From assembly GCF_024505185.1 (NCBI RefSeq), contig NZ_JANIBJ010000007.1, forward strand, positions 1 to 64,000: 64,000 bases of DNA, read 5' to 3'. The stretch is from Methylomonas subterranea. GTDB lineage: Bacteria > Pseudomonadota > Gammaproteobacteria > Methylococcales > Methylomonadaceae. The notes beneath the pieces were generated by a model. It saw only the letters and a list, made by a program, of their open reading frames with translations. It made no database searches and was not told the origin of the DNA. Position 1 is the stretch's first letter. Every line of letters starts with the position of its first letter. Position numbers and translations under genes: made by a program. Positions 50,230-58,656 of the stretch are shown one piece after another.

Positions 50230-50542
50230 GGCTTGCTCCGCTGGATGCGGGCGCCGGCCGGCCTATCGTTTCCGCCGACTCGGTTTGACTGGCGGATTCC
50301 TGTAACAGCGCCAGCGGATCGATGCGCGGCAATTGCATGGATTCGTTCAGGGCCCGTAATTCCTTCAATTCTTCCAGGTCCAGTTCGCGTTTGATTTCCG
50401 CCTTGGCATCGTGCAGCAGCGAGCGGGCCTTGCCCAGCCACAGTGCCGCTTCGCGGGCCAGCTTGGGCAAACGTTCCGGGCCCAGTACCAGCAGGCCCAC
50501 CAGACCCACCATCAGCATTTCCGAAAAACCGACGTCGAACAT
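50222..50542 (-). CDS. tatB: Sec-independent translocase protein TatB
   Basis: A 106-residue protein with an N-terminal membrane helix (MFDVGFSEMLMVGLVGLLVLGPERLP), the G-P-E-R-L-P hinge, and a long amphipathic helix (to about residue 70), then a disordered tail. It forms the receptor complex with TatC. It starts 5 bp after the tatA stop. Confidence 0.94.
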   Translation of the reverse strand: MFDVGFSEMLMVGLVGLLVLGPERLPKLAREAALWLGKARSLLHDAKAEIKRELDLEELKELRALNESMQLPRIDPLALLQESASQTESAETIGRPAPASSGASHG

Positions 50543-50547
50543 GGCGC

Positions 50548-50757
50548 TCAGGAGCTATGTTCGGCGTTTTCGGCAAGCGGTTTTTTCAGCGCGCCGGTTT
50601 GAGCCGCGTGCTCGTCCAGCGCGGGCTCGTTCATGGCCTGTTTAAAGCTGCGTATCGCGCCGCCCAGGTCGCCGCCCATGCCGCGCAGTTTTTTGGTGCC
50701 GAAAATGATGATGACCATGGTTAAAATCAATAGCAGTTCCGTGACGCCTAAGTTCAT
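50548..50757 (-). CDS. tatA: Sec-independent translocase protein TatA
   Basis: A 69-residue pore-forming subunit: MNLGVTELLLILTMVIIIFG helix, the F-G-T-K-K-L-R hinge, amphipathic helix and a short acidic tail. First gene of tatABC. Upstream (50770-50795), GTGAT and GTTAA cores sit 22 bp apart on the reverse strand, too weak to call a Pho box. Confidence 0.94.
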   Translation of the reverse strand: MNLGVTELLLILTMVIIIFGTKKLRGMGGDLGGAIRSFKQAMNEPALDEHAAQTGALKKPLAENAEHSS

Positions 50758-50836
50758 ATCGAATACCTCGTGATGTTGATGAATTGTGTTTGTTAACTAT
50801 TTAGTTTTAGCTGCCTATCCCTTCTCCGGGACGAGT

Positions 50837-50894
50837 GTGTCGTAAAAGCCATAACAGAACCCTCTCCCTCCGGGAGAGGTGGCTTTTACGACAC
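50837..50894. repeat. 58-bp MITE-like palindrome with perfect 14-bp ends
   Basis: GTGTCGTAAAAGCC (50837-50850) and its exact complement (50881-50894) flank a CCTCTCCC/GGGAGAGG core. The same ends occur inside the nested element at 38756-38828. The remainder of 50758-51100 has no gene. Confidence 0.85.
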
Positions 50895-51100
50895 CCTCCG
50901 TAGCGGGATGGATAATGATGCCGCGCGCCGAATAGATACTGTTTTTGTTGCCAAGCCCGGCTCGAGCGATTTTTTACAAAAGCCTCGCGGCGGAGCGGGA
51001 GATTGCCACCCGGATATGCTAGCCGGGGTTTATGACAATACGGTGAAGAAAGTTAAAAGCAGGAGCAGTGGAGGCGTTACGAATCGCCAGACGAGAAATG

Positions 51101-51835
51101 TCAATCGGGGGTGACCAGACGAATCCCCAAGGTCCACCAGCGGTCGCGGTCGTCCTTGACGTTTTTGCCTATCGTGCCGTCGAACTGCAGCGTATCGCTG
51201 ATCACATAACGAAAACCGATCTGACTTTGCCATTTGGCGTGCAAGGGTGCGTACGGGTCGCCGTAATAAATTTCGGCAACTCCGTGCAAGCCGGCAACAA
51301 TGTGACTTTGCATGCCGAATCCGCCGGTCGTTGCGGTTTTCCACAACTGGTCCGTTTGCGCGGCGGCCACGCCCAGGTTGGCGTGCAATTGCAATTTGTC
51401 GTCGAACAAAGACTCGGTGGCGGCCAGAAAGCCGAATGCCGTGCTGCCCTCGGGTTTCAGCGAGCCGTATCCCCAGGGTGGAATGAAACCGGCCACCCAT
51501 GCCAGACCGGGCGCGCCATCCGGCAGCGGCTCGAAGGCTAGTGCCTTCAGTTGAAACAAGGGACCGTTGATGCCGTAGCCGGCATCAACGGCAGAGTAAT
51601 TACCGCCATGGACGAAACCGCTGGTCAATTCCAGCCATTCGGTCGGGCCGTAAGCGGCCAACACATTGTGGCTGATGCCTTCCCGGTTGGCGTCCAGCCA
51701 ACTTTCCAATTGCGCCAATCCCTCGCCGACCACCCGGGCATCGTCGGTCACCAAGGGGCGGATGGCATGAGCCGTGTCGAATGAAAACAGGGTCAGAGGC
51801 AGTGCAAGGCTGGCGGCTTTCAAAAGCTTACGCAT
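51101..51835 (-). CDS. Outer-membrane beta-barrel-like protein
   Basis: A 244-residue exported protein: signal peptide (MRKLLKAASLALPLTLFSF... cut near TAHA), then an alternating-strand protein opening RPLVTDDARVVGEG, typical of proteins annotated as transporter-like (phenol-degradation MetA type) barrels. It ends RWWTLGIRLVTPD. The start at 51835 fits the signal; the upstream frame to 51949 has no support. No operon partner and no Pho box seen. Confidence 0.72.
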   Translation of the reverse strand: MRKLLKAASLALPLTLFSFDTAHAIRPLVTDDARVVGEGLAQLESWLDANREGISHNVLAAYGPTEWLELTSGFVHGGNYSAVDAGYGINGPLFQLKALAFEPLPDGAPGLAWVAGFIPPWGYGSLKPEGSTAFGFLAATESLFDDKLQLHANLGVAAAQTDQLWKTATTGGFGMQSHIVAGLHGVAEIYYGDPYAPLHAKWQSQIGFRYVISDTLQFDGTIGKNVKDDRDRWWTLGIRLVTPD

Positions 51836-52031
51836 AGCGCCGATGATTTTAAGATTGTGGGAGCTTGGATTATAGCTTCCTTGCGGAGACGGGTTTGGTA
51901 AAACCGTTCCCACGGCTTCAACGAGCCGGCGCCCATGATGGCCCCGCAAATCGCGACCACCATCAATCCCGGCGTAAGCCGGCCAATCCGGCGAGCCGGG
52001 TCGGGCGAAGGCCGCGACCCGGCGGCGGCCT

Positions 52032-53642
52032 TTAGTTCTTGCGGCGGGAAACGCCCAAAAATCCCAGCATGACCGAACCGAACAACCATACCGCGCCCGG
52101 TACCGGCACGGCCGAAACCTTATACAGCGAAGTGGTGCCGCTGACTTCGTTGGCGACGGCCAGATAATGGCCGCTGGCGTTGCTGAAGAAGCTCAAGCCT
52201 TCCGGGCTGATATCGCCGGCGGTGAACAGCATGTCCAGAAACGTGATGTTGGCCAAGTCGGTCAAGTCCCATACCATCACGGCATTGGAGCGTTCCAGGC
52301 CCAAAAACAGCAGGTCGCGGCCGTTGACCTGGCCGACCACCGCGCTTTCCGGTTCCGGGCCCTTGTTGTCGCTACGGGTGTCGTCCCATAATTGCGGATA
52401 AAAGGCCATGATGATCTGTTCCAGTTGGTTGCCGGAGTCGAATAGCATGGTGCCGGCCGCGTCCAGAATCGAGAATGAGCGGCCGCCGAACACGTGAATG
52501 GCATCCAGATCGCCGTCGCCGTCCAGGTCGCCGCTGGTCGAAACGGTCAGGCGGTTCAGTTTGTCGTTGTTGGTCTGCCAATCGGCGCCGTGGGCCAAGG
52601 TCATGGCGTCGTTCAACGCCGCATCGATTACCGCGCTGCCCAGGCGGAGTTCATCGTTGCCGCCCGGCCAATCCGCCCGCGAGTCGCCTTCGTTGGCGAT
52701 GACGTAATACTGCTTGCCGGATTTTTCAAAGCCGGCAATGCCGTCCGGCATATACATGCCCTGCACGTTCCAGTTTTGGATGTTGCCGTTCAGCGGGTTG
52801 TTGCCGGCACCGTCCCGGTCGGATACGTCCAGACCGTTGCCGGGCAGGCTGTGATCCTTCAGTCCCAGCGCCTTGATGGCGGTGACGCTGGCGCTTTCGA
52901 TATCGACGATGGCCACCGAGTTGGCTTCCTGCAGCGTGACCATGGCGGTGGTGCCGTCCTTGCTGACCGCGATGTACTCGGGTTCCAGATCCTGTGCCAC
53001 GCTGGCGTTGGGGCCGGTCAAGCGCACGCCGGCGGCTTTCAAAGTGTCGGCCTGGGCGTTGAAGGCTTCGAAGCTGGCGGTTTGTACATTAAAAGTGGCG
53101 GTATCGATGATGCTGACCGAGCCGAGCGGGTCGCCGCTGGGGCCGACCAGATAACTGCTGGGTTCGCCTTCGTTGGCGACCAGCAATTTGCCGCCGTTGG
53201 GAGTAAAGGTCACCGCATCCGGGTTGGCGCCCACCGTCACGTCTTGCAGTACGTTGTAGTTGCCGGCATCGTAAAACCGCACCAGACCGGGATCGGTTTT
53301 GATCGGAGCGGTCAAGGCAATCGCGGCCAGACCGTTACCGAGCGCCACGCTGTTGATGCCGCCCAGGCTGCTGGTGTCGATGCTTTGCAGCAAATTGCCG
53401 GACATATCCAGGATATCGATACCGCCCAGGCCCAGATTGGCGCCGTTGGCGTCGGTGCCCGCCACCCACAGGCGGTCGTTGGCCGCATCGAAAGCCACGA
53501 TTTCCGAGCCCATGGCCTTGGAGCCGTTGGCGGCGGTGTGGTTAAAGGTCCATTCCAGATTCCAGTTAAAGCCGCCGGCGGCGCTGGCCGAGCCGGATGC
53601 CAGCGCGGCGGCGATGGCGAGAGCGATGGATTTGCGTTTCAT
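52032..53642 (-). CDS. Choice-of-anchor I beta-propeller PEP-CTERM protein
   Basis: A 536-residue protein: signal peptide (SGSASA), a propeller-like domain with repeated D-x-x-N-x-x-W-V-A-G-T and GKLLVANEGEPSSY / YYVIANEGDSRAD motifs, a calcium-loop-like GDLDGDGDLDA, and the tail VPVPGAVWLFGSV ... SRRKN. The choice-of-anchor I family is associated with alkaline-phosphatase or phytase-like secreted proteins, which fits the Pho box 96 bp upstream. Enzyme activity is not proven from sequence. Confidence 0.85.
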   Translation of the reverse strand: MKRKSIALAIAAALASGSASAAGGFNWNLEWTFNHTAANGSKAMGSEIVAFDAANDRLWVAGTDANGANLGLGGIDILDMSGNLLQSIDTSSLGGINSVALGNGLAAIALTAPIKTDPGLVRFYDAGNYNVLQDVTVGANPDAVTFTPNGGKLLVANEGEPSSYLVGPSGDPLGSVSIIDTATFNVQTASFEAFNAQADTLKAAGVRLTGPNASVAQDLEPEYIAVSKDGTTAMVTLQEANSVAIVDIESASVTAIKALGLKDHSLPGNGLDVSDRDGAGNNPLNGNIQNWNVQGMYMPDGIAGFEKSGKQYYVIANEGDSRADWPGGNDELRLGSAVIDAALNDAMTLAHGADWQTNNDKLNRLTVSTSGDLDGDGDLDAIHVFGGRSFSILDAAGTMLFDSGNQLEQIIMAFYPQLWDDTRSDNKGPEPESAVVGQVNGRDLLFLGLERSNAVMVWDLTDLANITFLDMLFTAGDISPEGLSFFSNASGHYLAVANEVSGTTSLYKVSAVPVPGAVWLFGSVMLGFLGVSRRKN

Positions 53643-53737
53643 AATGTCGTTTCCGGTTTAAGTTGCGATTCGAATAAGCGGCGCGGGCGCTCGATAATGC
53701 GAAGCCCGTCACACGAATGGCATCTTAAAAACCGATT

Positions 53738-53755
53738 GTGACAAAACGGTTAAAC
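53738..53755 (-). promoter_or_regulatory. PhoB box before the choice-of-anchor I gene
   Basis: On the minus strand GTTTAAC and TTGTCAC are 11 bp apart (plus-strand cores GTGAC 53738, GTTAA 53749). It lies back to back with the T2SS box at 53805. Confidence 0.62.
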
Positions 53756-53793
53756 CGCTCGAAATCCCAAAATTGTCCTGCTTACGCACGGGA

Positions 53794-53822
53794 CTTGACG
53801 GGGTTTGTCATACGCCTGTCAC
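53794..53822 (+). promoter_or_regulatory. PhoB box before the type II secretion operon
   Basis: TTGTCAT at 53805 and CTGTCAC at 53816, exactly 11 bp apart, with a weaker CTTGACG at 53794. A TTAATA/TAATAT -10 is at 53832-53838, about 10 bp downstream. A near-consensus Pho box, placing the gsp operon under phosphate control. Confidence 0.87.
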
Positions 53823-53894
53823 GTTGGTTTCTTAATATTTCCGTCACAACAGCCGCCGGCCGGCTATCCGTTTGCACAACACTTTTTGACTGGC

Positions 53895-54326
53895 ATGAAC
53901 AAAAAAATACAGCAAGGTTTTACTCTGATCGAAGTAATGATCGTGGTGGTGATATTGGGGATACTGGCGTCCATCGTGGTGCCGAAAATCATGGGCAGGC
54001 CGGACGAAGCCCGCGCCACCCGCAGCATGCAGGACATCCGCGCCATCGGCGCGGCGCTGGATTTGTACCGGCTGGATAATTTCAGCTACCCCAGTACCGA
54101 GCAGGGCCTGGAGGCTTTGGTGACCAAGCCGGCGGGACTGGCGCCCGGCGCGCATTGGAAGCAGGGCGGCTATCTGGACCAACTGCCGACCGATGCCTGG
54201 GGCAAGCCCTACATGTATCTGAAGCCGGGCCTGCACGGCGAATACGATTTGTATTCCTTCGGCGCCGACGGCGTGGAAGGCGGCGAAGAGGCCAATGCCG
54301 ATATTGCCAACTGGAAGCTTAAATAA
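53895..54326 (+). CDS. gspG: Type II secretion major pseudopilin GspG
   Basis: Builds the T2SS pseudopilus. The 143 residues begin MNKKIQQGFTLIEVMIVVV with the prepilin peptidase site G-F and the glutamate at +5. The calcium-loop C-terminus GADGVEGGEEANADIANW is intact. The start at 53895 fits the short leader; the earlier frame would add a non-pilin N-terminus. First gene of gspGHIJKLM, 73 bp after a Pho box. Confidence 0.95.
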   Translation: MNKKIQQGFTLIEVMIVVVILGILASIVVPKIMGRPDEARATRSMQDIRAIGAALDLYRLDNFSYPSTEQGLEALVTKPAGLAPGAHWKQGGYLDQLPTDAWGKPYMYLKPGLHGEYDLYSFGADGVEGGEEANADIANWKLK

Positions 54327-54334
54327 ACCGGGCC

Positions 54335-54841
54335 ATGCGCGCCGGCGGCTTTACGCTGATCGAATTATTGATCGTGCTGGTGTTGATCGGCGTCATGACG
54401 GGCATGGCCATGCTGGCTATCGGCAACGACGGCAAGGACAGGCGGCCGCTGCTGGAGGCGGAGCGCCTGCAAACCCTGCTGGACCTGGCGGAACAGGAAA
54501 GCCAGTTGCGCGGCCAAGCCATGGCGCTGGAACTGTTTGCCCACGGCTACCGCTTTCTGATCCTGACCGAATCCGGCTGGTTGGAAGAAACCGGCGACGC
54601 GGTGTTTCGGGCCCGCGAACTGGACGGCGATTTACGCCTGGGCCTGCGGATAAACGACAACAAGCAAGTGCTGGCCGCCCGGCCGGGCTTGGGGGCAAAG
54701 CCCCGGCCGGGCATATTGCTGATCCCGGATGCTCAAGCCGACAGCATACGCATAGACATCGGCGATTCTCACGGCAGCCTGCAGATCGGCAATGGCGGGG
54801 AGCGCGGTTGGGAAATCGCCGCCGCCGGAGTTATCCCATGA
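54335..54841 (+). CDS. gspH: Minor pseudopilin GspH
   Basis: A 168-residue pseudopilin with the leader MRAGGFTLIELLIVLVLIGV (cleavage after G), then a long helix and a beta domain. The ATG is 8 bp after gspG; the stop overlaps gspI by ATGA. It caps the pseudopilus with the other minor subunits. Confidence 0.9.
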   Translation: MRAGGFTLIELLIVLVLIGVMTGMAMLAIGNDGKDRRPLLEAERLQTLLDLAEQESQLRGQAMALELFAHGYRFLILTESGWLEETGDAVFRARELDGDLRLGLRINDNKQVLAARPGLGAKPRPGILLIPDAQADSIRIDIGDSHGSLQIGNGGERGWEIAAAGVIP

Positions 54842-55236
54842 CCGGGCTCCACGCTGAGCCCGAATCTTCCCGCCGGCGCCAAGCTGGTTTCACCTTGCTG
54901 GAAGTGTTGATCGCATTGGCGATACTGGCCATCCTGATGAGCGCCCTGATCAAAATCGCCGCCAACAATATCCGCAATCTGGGTTTTCTGGAAAACGCCA
55001 CCCTGGCCGAACAGGTGGCGCACAACCGTCTGCTGCAACTGCGTCTGACGGAGGAAAGGCCGGAGACCGCCGAGGGTTGGGAAGACATGGCCGGCCGGCG
55101 CTGGTTTTGGCGCATTTCGCGCTCGGTCGGCCATGGCATGGGAAGAGGGGTTTTGCGCTATCGGGTACAGGTGTTTGCCGACGGCGAAAAAACGCCTTAT
55201 GTCGAGCTGATCGGCTATGTGCCGGAGCCGTCGTGA
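54838..55236 (+). CDS. gspI: Minor pseudopilin GspI
   Basis: A 132-residue pseudopilin. The basic leader of about 17 residues precedes GFTLLEVLIALAILAILM. The C-terminus has the W-R-I and V-x-V-F-A-D strands of the family. It starts in the ATGA overlap with gspH and ends in a GTGA overlap with gspJ. Confidence 0.9.
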   Translation: MTGLHAEPESSRRRQAGFTLLEVLIALAILAILMSALIKIAANNIRNLGFLENATLAEQVAHNRLLQLRLTEERPETAEGWEDMAGRRWFWRISRSVGHGMGRGVLRYRVQVFADGEKTPYVELIGYVPEPS

Positions 55237-55814
55237 ACGGAGGCCGGGTTCGGGCCCGAGGCTTTACCTTGCTGGAGTTGCTGATTGCCATGGCGATTTT
55301 CGCCATCATGGCCGGCATGGCCTACGGCGGCTTGAAAGCCGTCCTCGATGCCGGCCGGGCCACGCGGGGCAGGGCGGAACAAATGCAACAACTGCGGCAG
55401 GCCCTGTATTTATTGAACGAAGATTTGCAGCAGGCCGTGCCGCGCGCGGTGCGCGACGAGCTCGGCGACCTGGAGGACGAGTTTCGCGGCGGCATGGGCC
55501 GGGAATTGTTGACACTGACCCGCGCCACGCCGGAATTGTTGCCGAACAATACCGCAAGCGGCCTGCTACGCGTCAGTTACCGTTTCGAATCCGGCGTCTT
55601 GTACCGGCTGGTTTGGCATACCCTGGACAGGACGCAGCAAAGCCGGCCCTTGCGAAAACGCATCATGGAGGCCGAGGCCTTGCAAATCCGCTTTTTCGGC
55701 GCCGATTGGAGCACAAGCTGGCCGGTGGCCGGCGCCGGCTTGCCCAGGGCGGTGGAAGTGACGCTGAATGTGCCGGGCCTGGGCCGGATTCGGCGCGGAT
55801 TTTGGTTGCGATGA
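55233..55814 (+). CDS. gspJ: Minor pseudopilin GspJ
   Basis: A 193-residue pseudopilin starting at GTG 55233, which overlaps the gspI stop. Leader MNGGRVRARGFTLLELLIAM, then the DLQQAVPRAVRD segment and LLTLTRATP typical of GspJ. The upstream open frame to 55077 lies in gspI and is not used. Confidence 0.9.
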   Translation: MNGGRVRARGFTLLELLIAMAIFAIMAGMAYGGLKAVLDAGRATRGRAEQMQQLRQALYLLNEDLQQAVPRAVRDELGDLEDEFRGGMGRELLTLTRATPELLPNNTASGLLRVSYRFESGVLYRLVWHTLDRTQQSRPLRKRIMEAEALQIRFFGADWSTSWPVAGAGLPRAVEVTLNVPGLGRIRRGFWLR

Positions 55815-56728
55815 GCGCGGGACGGCGGATGCGGCGGCAACGCGGAGTGGCCTTGATTACTGTGTTGCTGGTGCTGGCCTTGGCCACCGTGACCATAGTG
55901 TCCATGTCCGGCGAACGGCAACTGGATATTCGGCGCACCGAAAACCAGCTGCGCGGCGATCAGGCCTGGGCCCATGCCCACAGCCTGGAGAGCTGGGCCT
56001 TGGCGCGCCTGCGGGACGAGGCCGGCGACCGGCAAAAGCCGCTACGCCTGCGGGAAGACGGCGGCGCCGAATTGCGGGCAAGTCTGGCCGAAGCGCAGGG
56101 CAAAATCAATTTGAACAATCTATTGGTGGACGGCGAAGTCAGTCAGACCGATGCGCAGCGCCTGAGGCGGCTGTTGCGGCACTTGGAACTGAACGGCGAA
56201 TTGCTGGATGCCATCCTGGACTGGATCGATGCCGACGGCGATATTCGTTATCCGTTCGGAGCGGAAGACGAAGCCTATTCCCGCCGCCAGCCGCCGGGCA
56301 GAGCCGCCAACCGCGAGTTTGCGGATCTCGGCGAATTGCGTCTGATACAGGGCGTGACGCCGGAAGTTTTTCGCAAGCTGCGGCCTTTCGTCAGCGTCCT
56401 GCCGGGTTATGCGCCCATCAACGTCAACACCGCCGCTCCCGAAGTGCTGCGTTGTCTGGCGGACGACATCAGCGCCGACCGAGCGGCTTCCATGTTTCGG
56501 GCCAGCGGCAAACCCTTCGCCGATCTGGATGAGTTTTTAAAGGACGAGGCGGTGCTGGGCAGCGGCATCGGTAGATACGGTTTGAGCGTGCAGAGCAAAT
56601 ACTTTTTATTGGCGGGATCGGTGGATATGGGCGGGACGCGTTTGCGTTTCGAATCGCTGTTGCGCAAGGACGGCGACGGCGCCGTGGCAGTGGTCGGCCG
56701 CGCGCGCGAAGGGTGGCAATATGACTGA
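55811..56728 (+). CDS. gspK: Minor pseudopilin GspK
   Basis: A 305-residue, large minor pseudopilin. Leader MSAGRRMRRQRGVALITVLL: the residue at +5 is not glutamate, as is normal for GspK. The alpha domain and helix-hairpin-helix-like stretch APINVNTAAPEVLRCL are typical. It starts in an ATGA overlap with gspJ and overlaps gspL by 8 bp. Confidence 0.92.
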   Translation: MSAGRRMRRQRGVALITVLLVLALATVTIVSMSGERQLDIRRTENQLRGDQAWAHAHSLESWALARLRDEAGDRQKPLRLREDGGAELRASLAEAQGKINLNNLLVDGEVSQTDAQRLRRLLRHLELNGELLDAILDWIDADGDIRYPFGAEDEAYSRRQPPGRAANREFADLGELRLIQGVTPEVFRKLRPFVSVLPGYAPINVNTAAPEVLRCLADDISADRAASMFRASGKPFADLDEFLKDEAVLGSGIGRYGLSVQSKYFLLAGSVDMGGTRLRFESLLRKDGDGAVAVVGRAREGWQYD

Positions 56729-57914
56729 GCCGATATTGCTGCGGGAATTGTCCGGCCCGCAACAAGCGCAATGGCTGGATTTGGCGGCGCCGGCCGACGG
56801 CGTGCATGTCGGCGGTCTGCGCGAACTGGCCGGTCTGGCGCGGGAGCGGCCGCTGATCCTGGTTTGGCCGGCGGCCTCGATATTGTTGCTGCAACTGGAT
56901 CTGCCGCTACGCGGCGCCGGGCAAATCGCCAAGGCTCTGCCGTATGCGCTGGAAGATTCGCTGGCGCTGGACGTCGAGGCTTACCATTTCAGTTGGTGCC
57001 GGGCCGCGCGCGACGGAGCCATAGCCGTGGCCGCCGTCGACCGGCAAGCGATGACGGCCTGCATGGCGCGCTTCGCGGCGGCCGGCTTGCGCTTGAGCAT
57101 GGCCTTGCCGGAACCCTTGTTGTTGCCGTGGCATGCGGGCGAATGCGCCATGTTGCTGGAAGGCGGCAGCGGCGTGTGCAGATTCGGCGCATGGCTGGGC
57201 GGCGGCGGCGAGGCGGATTTGTGCGGCGTGTTGCTGGAAAAACTCCATGCGGACGGACAACTGCGAGGCAGTTTGCAACTGTGGTCCGCGCCCGGAGGCG
57301 CGGATTTCGGCCCGCTGCCGGTCGAAGTCCAGGCGCGGGAATGGCGGGAGCCGCTGGCGCTGTATGCCGAGCAATGGCGGGCGGCGACCGGCTTGAATCT
57401 GCTGGTCGGCGCATACGCTCCGCCAAGCCGGCGTTCCGGCAGCCTGAAGGCATGGTTGCCGGCGGCCTTGATTTTACTGGCCGCCTTGCTGGCGCAACTG
57501 GCCGGGCAGTGGAACTTGCAGCGGCTGCAACAACAGCAATTGCAAGCTTTGGAGGCCGACAGCGAGGCCTTGTTCCGGCAAACCTTTCCGGAAGTCAAGC
57601 GCTTGGTCAATATTAAGGCGCAAGCGGATCAGCAGTTGCAGGCCTTGCATGAGCAATCCCGGCACAACGCGGGCGGCTTTTTGGCCTTGTTGCATGTCGC
57701 GGGCGGGCCATTGATGGAAGCCCCGCAAATCAGGTTGCAAGGCCTGCAATTCGACGGCGAGGTGTTGCGTATCAAACTGCTGGCGCCGGACGCGGCCGGC
57801 CTGGAACAATTTAAAGATAGGCTAAGCGGCGAGGGCGGCACGCAGGCTGATATCGTGGCGGCGACCGGCGTTGCCGAAGGCGTGGAGGCGGAAATTGCCA
57901 TTCGACAAAACTGA
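56721..57914 (+). CDS. gspL: Type II secretion protein GspL
   Basis: An inner-membrane assembly factor that recruits the ATPase GspE. The 397 residues form an actin-like cytoplasmic domain (1-235, with GAGQIAKALPYALEDSLALD), one membrane segment (about 240-258) and a periplasmic ferredoxin-like domain. It overlaps gspK by 8 bp and gspM by 20 bp. No gspE is in the window. Confidence 0.9.
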   Translation: MTEPILLRELSGPQQAQWLDLAAPADGVHVGGLRELAGLARERPLILVWPAASILLLQLDLPLRGAGQIAKALPYALEDSLALDVEAYHFSWCRAARDGAIAVAAVDRQAMTACMARFAAAGLRLSMALPEPLLLPWHAGECAMLLEGGSGVCRFGAWLGGGGEADLCGVLLEKLHADGQLRGSLQLWSAPGGADFGPLPVEVQAREWREPLALYAEQWRAATGLNLLVGAYAPPSRRSGSLKAWLPAALILLAALLAQLAGQWNLQRLQQQQLQALEADSEALFRQTFPEVKRLVNIKAQADQQLQALHEQSRHNAGGFLALLHVAGGPLMEAPQIRLQGLQFDGEVLRIKLLAPDAAGLEQFKDRLSGEGGTQADIVAATGVAEGVEAEIAIRQN

Positions 57915-58413
57915 TGTGATCCGGCGTTGGCGGGCCTTGTCGGCGCGCGAACAAATGTTGGCGGTCGCTGGTATGGCGGTGGTCGCTTTGGCGGCGGTCT
58001 ACGGCGGGCTGTACGAACCGATGCGGGAGGAAAACCGGCGCCTGCGGCAACAACTGCAAGTCCGCCAACAAGTTCGCCAGCATTTGCGGGAGGTGGCGCA
58101 ACGGGCGGCGCAACTGCGCGGGTCGGGCGAATACAGCGCTGTTTCGCCCATGGAGCCGGCGGCGGCCATTGCCGGCAGCAGCCGGCAGTTGGATCTGGAA
58201 AGCTATATCGGCAAGCGGCAAGCGGCTGCGGAGGAGGGGATAGAACTCGAGCTGCAAGCCATTCCCTTCGACAAGCTGGTCTATTGGCTGGCGGTCATGC
58301 GGCAACAGCATGGCGTGGTGGTCGCCAAGCTGGACATGCGGCGGCACGCGGCCGACAGCCCCTTGCTGGACGGCACGCTGACCTTGGGCGGCATAAACCG
58401 TGGGCCGGAATAA
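57895..58413 (+). CDS. gspM: Type II secretion protein GspM
   Basis: A partner of GspL. The 172 residues have a membrane segment (about 21-40, LAVAGMAVVALAAVYGG), a coiled coil (about 45-75) and a periplasmic domain. The start is placed at TTG 57895 because GGAGG at 57884-57888 is six bases upstream. The last codons (G-P-E-stop) are read inside a REP unit, so the C-terminus was probably altered by the repeat. No gspN follows. Confidence 0.85.
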   Translation: MPFDKTDVIRRWRALSAREQMLAVAGMAVVALAAVYGGLYEPMREENRRLRQQLQVRQQVRQHLREVAQRAAQLRGSGEYSAVSPMEPAAAIAGSSRQLDLESYIGKRQAAAEEGIELELQAIPFDKLVYWLAVMRQQHGVVVAKLDMRRHAADSPLLDGTLTLGGINRGPE

Positions 58414-58478
58414 GCTCGGCGTTTCCGGCAATTCGAGACCGGCGCGCCGGAAACGCCTGGCGGCTTATTCCGGCCTAC
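58402..58478. repeat. REP pair overlapping the gspM stop
   Basis: Left unit GGGCCGGAATAAGC...TTTCCGGC (58402-58429) and inverted right unit ending GGCCTAC (58446-58478). It supplies the gspM stop codon. The right unit is nearly identical to those at 58624-58656 and 59244-59277. Confidence 0.9.
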
Positions 58479-58525
58479 AACTTTCGGTATTTCGGCAAGG
58501 GCATGGTTTTTTTCAAATTCGACGA

Positions 58526-58656
58526 GCGGTCGACAGCGCCTTGCCGGACGGCACGCTGGCATAAATCGGCATAAATCGTAGGCCGGAATAAGCACCGCGT
58601 TTCCGGCAATTCAAAGCCCGCGCGCCGGAAACGCCTGGCGGCTTATTCCGGCCTGC
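58526..58656. repeat. Second copy of the gspM tail plus REP pair
   Basis: 58526-58653 aligns without gaps to 58348-58475 (offset 178 bp). The first 33 bases match the gspM 3' end at 30 of 33 positions, and then comes a second REP pair (58578-58656). It ends inside the transposase pseudogene, whose stop it provides. Confidence 0.85.

Noticed and set aside
50770-50795. Possible Pho box before tatA
   Set aside because: Only two poor cores 22 bp apart, with no supporting middle unit.
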